A stretch of 6,551 nucleotides of DNA, taken from NCBI GenBank assembly GCA_946997275.1, contig CAMPUN010000064.1:1-6551 (forward strand). Reading direction: 5' to 3'. Shown here piece by piece: positions 1-4,970 of the stretch. The notes under the pieces were generated by a model. It made no database searches, was not told the origin of the DNA, and saw nothing but the letters and a program-made list of their open reading frames with translations. Source of the DNA: an uncultured Porphyromonas sp. Lineage in GTDB: Bacteria > Bacteroidota > Bacteroidia > Bacteroidales > Porphyromonadaceae. The translations under genes were made by a program, and so were the position numbers. The stretch's first letter is position 1. The number at the start of each line of letters is the position of its first letter.

Positions 1-49
1 TAGGCGGGGAGAGACGACGGCGACCATATTTGCCAGCTATAATGCGCAT
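1..49 (-). CDS. rsmD: RsmD, 16S rRNA (guanine-966-N2)-methyltransferase, N-terminal fragment
   Basis: Only the first 16 codons are in the window; the gene runs off the left edge. The peptide reads MRIIAGKYGRRRLSPP, which matches the highly conserved RsmD start (MRII.G..+gR.L..P). RsmD is a Rossmann-fold, SAM-dependent methyltransferase that modifies G966 of 16S rRNA in the small ribosomal subunit; its catalytic motif lies outside the window. The ATG is 13 nt downstream of the stop codon of the DUF3822 gene, so the two are probably co-transcribed. The rsmD/DUF3822 pairing is common in Bacteroidota, which supports both calls. The fragment is short, so the identification rests on the N-terminal motif plus the neighbour. 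Confidence 0.75.
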   Translation of the reverse strand, partial: MRIIAGKYGRRRLSPP

Positions 50-62
50 AGCGATAACTCTA

Positions 63-911
63 TCAAGCGTACCAATAGTCTGTCGGCATGACAGACACGT
101 TCCAGTCAGCAGTCGCGAACTGTCGGTAAAGCGCCTGCAGGAGCTCACCGACCAAGCTGTCAGCACCCGCCGTCCCGTCGGATAGTATGATGGATACGGG
201 AGCCGCGTGATCTACGGAGCTGTCCAAGTACACCTTACTTAAGAAGTAGAGGACCTGGTAGAGATGATGCTGCCAGGAGCGGTAGCAAGGCCAGCTGTAA
301 TGATTAGCCCGAAGCAAGTTTCCCGACTGACATAGTACGAGATCGCAACCGCCCTCCACTAGTTCGACACCTAGCGAGAGTCCCGTCTGAAGAGATGACT
401 GTCGCAATACCCGCTGGGCAAAGGGTAGGATCGTCGGAATAAACTGGCAAGCTACGAAGCTACGCTGCAGGAAGCCTTTGACTAGATGACTAAAGCCTAC
501 AGCTAGACTAGGCTTGCCATCGCCCAGTGTGTACGAGTTGCTGTAGTACTGCTCTTCGTCGGCAAAGATAGGCGCCGTCAGTCGCCACCAATGTACATCC
601 TGCTCTCCACTCATGCCACTCGGTATGACCACATAGTGAGAGGCGGGGTAGAGCACGCGAACCTCTCCCTCAGGGTCACTGAGGATAGGGTGCTGTGCGA
701 TGATGTCTCCCCAGAGTGCAGAGACACGAGACCAGTCTAGTGGCACGAATTGGCTCTGCCTCCTCGTCTGATAGCCTTCCTGTGCACCCGCCACGCTCTC
801 TTCGTCCGAGAGACCATATAGATAGACAAAACCATCTGCAGTCAGTCGCAATGCGAGCGATGGGACTGCAGATGCTAATGTATCTGTAGGGAGTGCTGGA
901 GGCTGCTGCAT
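63..911 (-). CDS. DUF3822 family protein (uncharacterised, rsmD neighbour)
   Basis: A protein of about 282 residues from the ATG at 911, close to the usual length of the DUF3822 family. An in-frame TTG at 944 would add 11 residues, but the ATG is preferred because the conserved N-terminal strand (SLALRLTADGFVYLYG, residues 18-33) follows closely and the extra residues come from AT-rich, non-family-like sequence. A second glycine-rich strand region, GLSLGVELVEGG, starts near residue 177, and the C-terminal part has VSIILSDGTAG (about 239-249). The two-halved layout resembles an ASKHA (actin/hexokinase) fold; this is inference, and the nucleotide-binding residues are not convincing. There is no signal peptide or membrane segment, so it is probably cytoplasmic. 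It is immediately upstream of rsmD. Function is unknown; the link to rRNA methylation rests on gene order alone. Confidence 0.75.
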   Translation of the reverse strand: MQQPPALPTDTLASAVPSLALRLTADGFVYLYGLSDEESVAGAQEGYQTRRQSQFVPLDWSRVSALWGDIIAQHPILSDPEGEVRVLYPASHYVVIPSGMSGEQDVHWWRLTAPIFADEEQYYSNSYTLGDGKPSLAVGFSHLVKGFLQRSFVACQFIPTILPFAQRVLRQSSLQTGLSLGVELVEGGCDLVLCQSGNLLRANHYSWPCYRSWQHHLYQVLYFLSKVYLDSSVDHAAPVSIILSDGTAGADSLVGELLQALYRQFATADWNVSVMPTDYWYA

Positions 912-1099
912 AGTAGCTATATATAATAATATAGAGTCAAGCAACAGATTTCAAGCTCTGCGATCCTTCTGACCTCATACGAGGAGCGAGATAAGAGTCG
1001 GCAGACTGTACTCGAAGTCTATTGCCTGAATCTGTAGAACCGTGTCACAGTATCTAACGGTGTGGCGGTAGGAACAGAGAGTTTCCCAAAGGGAGGGGA

Positions 1100-1741
1100 C
1101 TACTCCCAGTTGCCAGTGCTCTTGACCTCCTTGAGAGAGCCTAGAGCTAGACCAGGATATCCAGTACCCTGGTAGCGAGCCTCTGCGTCCTTGATAGCTG
1201 TGTTGAGGAGTCGATGATCCTGATCAGCCAGGTAGACTGATAGAGGTACAGCCGTGCGGAAGACAGGCACCATCACGACATCATCGCCGATCTCCTGAGC
1301 GACAGATGCGGTGTCGATCTCTATGACAGACTCGGGGAAGCCTGGTACCTGTAGAAATTCCTCAGGCGTCATGCCACCCTTGAGTAGTGAGTCGCGTGCG
1401 CTTACCCATACGGTATCACGTACGATCAGCCCCTTAGCAGCAGCCTGGCGCTCATTCAGTCCTTGCTCACGCATAGCGTCTGTGTAGTCGCCCTCAGAGC
1501 GAACGTAAAAGAGCTTACCATCAGTGAGGAACTGACGCAGTTCATCTACAGGAGCGTAGCGATTGTAGACATCGTGAAAAGCACTCTCCACAAGAGCTAC
1601 CTGCTTCAGACGTTCTTGGATAGGAGCCTCACGAGCAATGCGTGTCTTGCTGAATCGCTCTGGGGTCAAGATGCTCATGACTGCTAGATAGCCCACGATA
1701 GCTGCCGCTACGAGCAGAAGGACGGTCATTAGTTTTCTCAT
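1100..1741 (-). CDS. Conserved Bacteroidales membrane-anchored protein of unknown function
   Basis: A 213-residue protein. Residues 4-24 (LMTVLLLVAAAIVGYLAVMSI) form one N-terminal hydrophobic segment after an MRK start, with no lipobox cysteine and no clear signal-peptidase site, so it is most likely a signal anchor with the rest in the periplasm. A PERF motif is followed by a charged, helix-prone stretch (about 30-60) and then a mixed alpha/beta domain. The C-terminus YPGLALGSL..........GNWE resembles a family of hypothetical proteins found next to DUF3822 genes in Bacteroidales; this is from memory of the family, not a search. A hydrophobic N-terminus followed by a helix recalls pseudopilins, but the prepilin peptidase motif is absent. 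It has its own promoter (1841-1873) and is separated from the DUF3822 gene by about 190 nt. The biochemical role is not known. Confidence 0.7.
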   Translation of the reverse strand: MRKLMTVLLLVAAAIVGYLAVMSILTPERFSKTRIAREAPIQERLKQVALVESAFHDVYNRYAPVDELRQFLTDGKLFYVRSEGDYTDAMREQGLNERQAAAKGLIVRDTVWVSARDSLLKGGMTPEEFLQVPGFPESVIEIDTASVAQEIGDDVVMVPVFRTAVPLSVYLADQDHRLLNTAIKDAEARYQGTGYPGLALGSLKEVKSTGNWE

Positions 1742-1840
1742 AATATCGCCTATAAGTTTTTGTGTTGATTACGCTAGTTCGGTAATGGTTTGGAGACCTC
1801 TAGAGAGTATAAATCAAGAGAGGACGAACCAATCACAGCG

Positions 1841-1873
1841 CAAATATACGCTTTTCTCAATAGATAGAGCAAA
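1841..1873 (-). promoter_or_regulatory. Bacteroidota-type promoter (-33/-7) for the 1741-1100 gene
   Basis: On the minus strand a TTTG (1873-1870) is followed after 21 nt by TATATTTG (1848-1841). This matches the Bacteroidota primary sigma consensus, TTTG at -33 and TAnnTTTG at -7 with a spacer of about 19-21 nt. The expected transcript would start around 1835 and carry a leader of about 90 nt before the ATG at 1741. No Shine-Dalgarno sequence is seen, as is usual in this phylum. Confidence 0.6.
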
Positions 1874-1910
1874 TCATCGGCTGTCCGTCACAGGGCTGAC
1901 GCCCGATGAT
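1873..1910. repeat. Inverted repeat touching the -33 element
   Basis: ATCATCGG (1873-1880) and CCGATGAT (1903-1910) are perfect 8-bp inverted arms. Inside them GTCA (1887-1890) and TGAC (1897-1900) form a second small pair. The left arm abuts the TTTG of the promoter just described, so it could be an operator site or simply a hairpin. There is no T-run on either side, so a terminator is unlikely. Confidence 0.4.
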
Positions 1911-2085
1911 CTGGCTCTCAGAAACAGAGAAAGCAGATAAGCAAAAAGATATGAATCGTGCTTGGCTAAACAGCACTAGAGATCCACTCTAATCTCTCCG
2001 ACATGCCTGAGGGATCCGGGTTTCTACGGAGGAATTTGCGAATAACTCGGTGGAAAAGGGATTTTCTCCACGGATGGGCGAAATA

Positions 2086-2148
2086 GAAGTTCGGAAGAAT
2101 GAAATCGAACTTCGGAAGAATGAAATCAAAGTTCCGAAGATTTTTTTG
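2086..2148. repeat. Three-unit 21-base tandem repeat
   Basis: Units 2086-2106 and 2107-2127 differ at one base (GAAG versus GAAC at their fourth position) and share TTCGGAAGAATGAAATC. Unit 3 (2128-2148) keeps the spacing but is diverged: its core is TTCCGAAGA instead of TTCGGAAGA, and it ends in a T-run. The single change flips the TTCGGAA core into its reverse complement, so units 2 and 3 can pair with each other. Confidence 0.8.
2110..2147 (+). terminator. Terminator-like hairpin with T7 tail
   Basis: CTTCGGAA (2110-2117) and TTCCGAAG (2132-2139) are perfect 8-bp arms around a 14-nt loop, followed after one A by seven T (2141-2147). This has the form of an intrinsic terminator on the plus strand. 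It is odd because no plus-strand gene is seen upstream of it in the window; it may be a by-product of the tandem repeat, or it may end an unannotated plus-strand transcript. Confidence 0.35.
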
Positions 2149-2211
2149 GTTGCTCGGTGGAGGATTTTTGTTTTCTACGGAGGCATTTGCTATTTCCTCG
2201 GGGAGGGGGGA

Positions 2212-2232
2212 TTAGAGGTTAGAGGTTAGAGA
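2212..2232. repeat. 7-base tandem repeat, three copies
   Basis: TTAGAGG, TTAGAGG and TTAGAGA follow one another directly after a G6 run (2205-2210). It is non-coding, and no promoter element was recognised overlapping it. Confidence 0.75.
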
Positions 2233-2271
2233 TTGGAGTGATCGAAGTGATCGGACGTGTAGCCCGCTGTG

Positions 2272-2409
2272 GGGACGCACGGTTAGTGTCCGTTGTATCA
2301 AAGTTTACGGTTTCAGTGTCTTAACGACAACGGACGCACGGGACGAGTAACCCGTGTAGGGACGCCCTCCCGCTAGACACTAGCCGTGCGTCCCTACACG
2401 TGTTACTTG
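2272..2409. repeat. Nested inverted-repeat complex running into the capA stop codon
   Basis: Three sets of arms overlap. GGGACGCACGGTTAGTGTC (2272-2290) pairs with GACACTAGCCGTGCGTCCC (2376-2394) with one mismatch. GTCCGTTGT (2288-2296) pairs with ACAACGGAC (2327-2335). CGTGTAGGGACG (2353-2364) pairs perfectly with CGTCCCTACACG (2389-2400); extended outwards, 2344-2364 pairs with 2389-2409 over 21 positions with two mismatches. GCTAG/CTAGC (2372-2376/2380-2384) forms a small inner hairpin. The outermost right arm contains the capA stop codon (2403-2405). It may be a palindromic intergenic repeat of the kind common in Bacteroidales, possibly doubling as the 3' end of the capA transcript; it has no T-run. 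Confidence 0.75.
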
Positions 2410-3449
2410 AGGAGGTCTTTGAGATAGTTCCAGCGATAAAAGTTGGTTGCTTTGCGGAGTGAGCGATAGTCTATCGTGTCCACAAGGTCTAGCAGGAGTG
2501 TGCTCCTAGTGATGTGCTGCATCGTATGACGTAGCTCTATACGAGAGAGAACGGGCTTTGTATTAGGGCTCTCCTGAATGGTGAAGGTGCACTTCAATAG
2601 GCTTCCCATCCAGTGGTTGGGGTTGTGATTGAGGTAGCAATAGTTGCCGAGAGATGTTGCCAAGACAGAGCTCTCAGACAGATATACAGGCTGGGGCGTG
2701 TGGGCGTGATTGCCTATGACACTATCATAGATTGCTGGAACGACGCTATGGTACAGCGCTATCTGCTCTTGCGTGGGGGAGAGGTGCATCTCATAGCCCC
2801 AGTGTGGCATAAAGATATTGTAGGTGTGTTGCAACAGTCTCCATTCGTGTGAAATTGATGGATGAGTGAGGCTAAGCGTCTCGATGATAGGAGGCTGATT
2901 GCTTAGGAGTGTTCTAGCAGAGAGTGTGATTTGGCCTTCAATAGTAAGAGGTGTAGGGGTATCTCCGATGACTAAGAAGCCTTGATCTCTAAGCCATTGG
3001 TTTTGCAGACTGAACGCTTTGCTCCCGAAGTCTGAGGCATGGTTGTTGGCTACGTTTAGGATTACCCTTCGTCCGAACGAAGTATGCAGATAGTCGTAGA
3101 GTGGGGTGTGGCTATGGGATAGAGCGAGGAAGCGTCGCTGATCTGTGACAACCCCCTCGAGGTTAAAGACTATATAGTCCGCCGATGCTAGGAACTGCTC
3201 CAGTGCCATCGTGTGGCTTGGCTTAGTGTCGCCAAAGGGCATTAGATCTCCAGTGAAGATTATTGAGACTTCTTTCCCCTTTTCAGAAGAGTGGGATACA
3301 AAGGTGTAATCGGAGATGAGGGGGTGCATACCTTCAGGAGCTTTGACCTCGGAAGGCTCCTTGGGTGAGAGGATCCTATATTTAAGGAAGTCCACTTTCT
3401 CTCTAAAGGTATAGGGCGATCCCCACCAGTGTGTCCCTTGTTTCCTCAT
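2403..3449 (-). CDS. CapA-family (PGA_cap) metallophosphatase-like protein
   Basis: A 348-residue protein carrying the ordered motifs of the CapA/PGA_cap family, which has a calcineurin-like metallophosphoesterase fold: FTGDLMP (65-71), FNLEGVVT (95-102), NVANNHASDFG (132-142), MPHWGYEMHLSP with a following Q and A (214-231), IGNHAHTPQPV (245-255) and LGNY (267-270). These supply the Asp, Asn and His residues expected to bind metal. The founding member, CapA of Bacillus, takes part in poly-gamma-glutamate capsule formation, but most family members have no known substrate and no capB/capC genes are seen here, so no role in polyglutamate is claimed. The N-terminus (about 1-60) is polar, with no signal peptide or membrane segment, unlike Bacillus CapA. 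It lies 15 nt downstream of the lipoprotein gene and is probably in the same operon; its expression may therefore be affected by translation of the phase-variable gene upstream. Confidence 0.85.
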   Translation of the reverse strand: MRKQGTHWWGSPYTFREKVDFLKYRILSPKEPSEVKAPEGMHPLISDYTFVSHSSEKGKEVSIIFTGDLMPFGDTKPSHTMALEQFLASADYIVFNLEGVVTDQRRFLALSHSHTPLYDYLHTSFGRRVILNVANNHASDFGSKAFSLQNQWLRDQGFLVIGDTPTPLTIEGQITLSARTLLSNQPPIIETLSLTHPSISHEWRLLQHTYNIFMPHWGYEMHLSPTQEQIALYHSVVPAIYDSVIGNHAHTPQPVYLSESSVLATSLGNYCYLNHNPNHWMGSLLKCTFTIQESPNTKPVLSRIELRHTMQHITRSTLLLDLVDTIDYRSLRKATNFYRWNYLKDLLK

Positions 3450-3464
3450 AGTCAGTGAGGTATC

Positions 3465-4249
3465 TTACTTAGCTTGGATAGTCTTGAGACATGCTGTATC
3501 GTACTTGGCGTAGTGGCGTATGTACTGCTCGATCTCATCGGGGGATAAGTATGTGCGTTGCTTGAACGCTTTGTACTCTTCACTAGCTATCTGGTTATCA
3601 TACATAGCGTACTTAGCCCAGTCATAGAGCTGCCAGCCTAAACCATGCTGGATGGTCGTGAGATCTGTTGTCTTCTCGAAGTAAGCCTTTCCGTGAGACT
3701 TGTCAGAGTATAGTAACAAGCAGTCTAGAAGACCTAAGAGGGTCTTGGTCTCGTACTCCACGATGTGTGCTAGCTCATGCCCGACGATGCCAACAGCTGC
3801 GTTGTAGGGAATAGAGTCAAAAGGTATCCCCTTGAACTGTGGGTTGTTGTTGATAACTATCTTATATCGCCTAGGAGAGAAAACGGACGCTGGTCGGGAT
3901 GCCATAGTCGTTTGCTCGCTCGAATATTCAAATTTGATATGCGTAGACTGGAGCTCAGGGTAGTAGGATAGAGCTACGACTAAGACATCTGAGTACTCAG
4001 GGAGTAAGCTTTTGTTGCGACCATAAATAGCGACTAAGCTATCGACCTCTGCTTGTGATGGTCTCGTAAGACATCGTTGTCCTACGGGACTAGCTATCAA
4101 ATCATAAGTTGGAAGTGTTGACTTTGTTCTTGTTGCACAGGATGATGCCACAAGTCCGATGGTCACAAACCCGATGAGGAGGGCGAGGAGTGTCCACGCT
4201 GTCTGTCTGTCTGTCTGTCTGTGCAGAGAGAGTGTTTGCGATTACTCAT
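3465..4249 (-). CDS. HExxH lipoprotein, frame broken by ACAG repeat (phase-OFF allele)
   Basis: The intact frame covers 4166-3465 from an internal GTG, but its first residues (VTIGLVASSC) are the end of a lipoprotein signal peptide whose hydrophobic core (TLLALLIGF) is encoded just upstream. That upstream frame has no ATG, GTG or TTG before a stop. The only suitable ATG is at 4249, in another frame, separated by six ACAG units (4222-4199); from it a 28-codon peptide ends at TGA 4165-4163, overlapping the GTG. With four or seven units the frames join; seven units give a 262-residue lipoprotein with a charged n-region (MSNRKHSLC and TDRQ repeats), a hydrophobic core, and a lipidated Cys39. The mature part has HELAH (residues 130-134 from the GTG) followed by EKTTDLTTIQHGLGWQLYDW, where a Glu or Asp could be the third zinc ligand; it is a zincin-like putative peptidase of unknown substrate. 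It is probably anchored to the outer membrane when ON. Confidence 0.75.
4199..4222. repeat. Tetranucleotide tract (CTGT)6 / (ACAG)6
   Basis: Six perfect CTGT copies on the plus strand (ACAG on the minus strand) lie inside the 5' coding end of the lipoprotein gene. A tetranucleotide is not a multiple of three, so gain or loss of one unit changes the reading frame. Codons in the ATG frame read as repeating Thr-Asp-Arg-Gln. This is the classic form of a slipped-strand mispairing contingency tract. Confidence 0.9.
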
Positions 4250-4272
4250 TTAATCCATTGAGATAGTGCTGG

Positions 4273-4280
4273 CAAAGGTA
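4273..4280 (-). promoter_or_regulatory. -7 element of the lipoprotein-capA operon
   Basis: TACCTTTG on the minus strand fits the Bacteroidota -7 consensus TAnnTTTG and lies 23 nt upstream of the ATG at 4249, giving a short leader of roughly 15-20 nt. No clear TTTG was found at -33. Its position supports 4249 as the genuine start and argues against the internal GTG at 4166. Confidence 0.5.
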
Positions 4281-4329
4281 GTGTATTTCTTTTTGAATGG
4301 CTAATTCTAGCTATTACAGAATTATTAAG

Positions 4330-4337
4330 TACCTTTG
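4330..4337 (+). promoter_or_regulatory. -7 element of the glutamate mutase operon
   Basis: TACCTTTG fits TAnnTTTG and is the exact same 8-mer, inverted, as the divergent lipoprotein promoter (4273-4280). A -33 TTTG at the right distance is not evident, which may mean that the promoter needs an activator. The start of transcription would be around 4342, leaving a leader of about 210 nt before the mutS ATG. Confidence 0.45.
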
Positions 4338-4341
4338 TGGA

Positions 4342-4555
4342 GCGATTTTGAGGAAGGGTGAAGATTGACTCTCTTTATCTCTTCCGAAAGGATCGTCTTA
4401 CATGACTTTACTGCACCCCCAAAACAGTGAGGCCATGTAAAGAGGTGTAGGTGGCGTGGTGGCTCATCCCCCAAAAAGGGCTTCCCATGGCTCCTATGTC
4501 TCATACTATAGCTCAATCACCAACAAAAAACGTGGTAACACGTACATCCCCTATT
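4342..4555 (+). other. Long structured 5' leader of the glutamate mutase operon
   Basis: About 210 nt separate the predicted promoter from mutS, long for this phylum. TTACATG (4398-4404) pairs with CATGTAA (4434-4440), and inside it TTACTG (4408-4413) pairs with CAGTGA (4425-4430) with one G-U. A competing pairing, CTTTAC (4406-4411) with GTAAAG (4437-4442), uses overlapping bases, so two exclusive folds are possible. A G-rich stretch (4444-4462) follows. ACGTG-GTAA-CACGT (4530-4543), a 5-bp stem with a GNRA-type loop, ends 12 nt before the ATG. A 12-codon open frame (4402-4440, peptide MTLLHPQNSEAM) lies exactly under the first hairpin, 10 nt after AAGGA. The conserved core of the cobalamin riboswitch was looked for and not found. 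Whether this leader regulates is inference. Confidence 0.4.
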
Positions 4556-4969
4556 ATGAATCAAAAAACTATAGTCACGGGTGTGATTGGTGCTGACGCA
4601 CATGCTGTCGGCAACAAGATCATCGCCTATGCCCTCAACAATGCAGGGTACAAAGTGGTCAACCTCGGTGTCATGGTCTCTCAGGAAGAGTACATAGAGG
4701 CCGCTCTCGAGACCAAAGCTGATGCTATCCTCGTCTCCTCGCTCTATGGACACGGTGAGATAGACTGTCAGGGTCTGCGCGAGAAGTGCGACGAGGCTGG
4801 TCTCAAGGGCATCCCACTAGTTGCTGGAGGCAACCTAGTCGTAGGTAAGCAGGACTTTGCCGATGTGGAGTCTCGCTTTATTGCGATGGGCTTTACCAAG
4901 GTTTATCCTCCTGGCACCCCGATCGAGACGACCATTGCTTATCTAGACTCAATCCTCGCAGATAAGTAG
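4556..4969 (+). CDS. glmS: Glutamate mutase small subunit MutS/GlmS (B12-binding)
   Basis: Component S of adenosylcobalamin-dependent methylaspartate (glutamate) mutase, which interconverts L-glutamate and (2S,3S)-3-methylaspartate. The frame stays open further upstream (ATGs at 4487 and 4496), but the ATG at 4556 gives exactly 137 residues, the usual length of the family, and places the cobalt-ligating motif D14-x-H16-x-x-G19 at its canonical position ([10 protein letters not shown]). Further B12-binding features are present: [10 protein letters not shown] (58-67, with Ser61 contacting the nucleotide tail in known structures) and [10 protein letters not shown] (88-97). The protein is a single Rossmann-like domain that binds cobalamin base-off/His-on and docks on MutE. 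There is no Shine-Dalgarno sequence. The stop codon is one base from the mutL ATG, so the genes are translationally close. Confidence 0.95.
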   Translation: MNQKTIVTGVIGADAHAVGNKIIAYALNNAGYKVVNLGVMVSQEEYIEAALETKADAILVSSLYGHGEIDCQGLREKCDEAGLKGIPLVAGGNLVVGKQDFADVESRFIAMGFTKVYPPGTPIETTIAYLDSILADK

Positions 4970-4970
4970 T

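Larger units (their letters stand above)
2021..2201. repeat. Imperfect long direct repeat flanking the tandem array
   Basis: TTTCTACGGAGGAATTTGCG at 2021-2040, followed by CTCGG at 2046-2050, recurs as TTTCTACGGAGGCATTTGCT at 2172-2191, followed by CTCGG at 2197-2201. CTCGGTGGA also occurs twice (2046-2054 and 2153-2161). The copies bracket the 21-base tandem repeat, suggesting a composite intergenic repeat element rather than unrelated sequence. Whether it is dispersed in the genome cannot be seen from one window. Confidence 0.6.
1742..2402. other. 660-base gene-free region rich in short repeats
   Basis: No convincing coding region is present on either strand. The right-hand side of the minus-strand gene contributes a promoter and an inverted repeat (1841-1910). 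From about 2018 the stretch consists of imperfect direct and inverted repeats described separately: copies of TTTCTACGGAGG at 2021 and 2172, CTCGGTGGA at 2046 and 2153, a 21-base tandem repeat at 2086-2148, a 7-base tandem repeat at 2212-2232, and a nested inverted repeat complex at 2272-2409. Between 1911 and 2017 nothing is seen except a 6-bp arm pair (AGAGAT 1978-1983, ATCTCT 1992-1997). The region lies between the 3' end of one minus-strand gene (capA) and the promoter of the next. Confidence 0.6.

Noticed and set aside
912..944. TTG start at 944 for the DUF3822 gene
   Set aside because: A weaker start codon adding 11 residues from AT-rich sequence; the ATG at 911 fits the family better.
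1083..1107. Terminator after the 1741-1100 gene
   Set aside because: Only 3-5 bp stems (CCC/GGG, GGGAG/CTCCC) that overlap the stop codon, and no T-run on the minus strand.
2086..2148. CRISPR array
   Set aside because: The 21-base units are contiguous, with no spacers, and the third unit is diverged.
3465..4166. Taking the internal GTG at 4166 as the native start
   Set aside because: It would cut a lipoprotein signal peptide in half, and the promoter-like element lies just upstream of the ATG at 4249 instead.
4402..4440. A real small gene encoding MTLLHPQNSEAM
   Set aside because: Only 12 codons and fully inside a hairpin; it is mentioned as a possible leader frame but not called as a gene.
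2403..4516. Short open frames on the opposite strands of the capA, lipoprotein and mutS regions
   Set aside because: They lie opposite well-supported genes or in the leader, have no recognisable motifs, and behave as antisense shadows.
4342..4555. Cobalamin riboswitch upstream of mutS
   Set aside because: A stretch AGGAAGGGTGAAGATT (4351-4366) faintly recalls the GGTGnnAA segment, but the conserved B12-box and the CCCGCnACTGT-type core are absent.
4451..4555. N-terminal extension of MutS from upstream in-frame starts
   Set aside because: The extra 35 residues are unlike the family; the ATG at 4556 gives the exact family length and puts D14/H16/G19 at their canonical positions.
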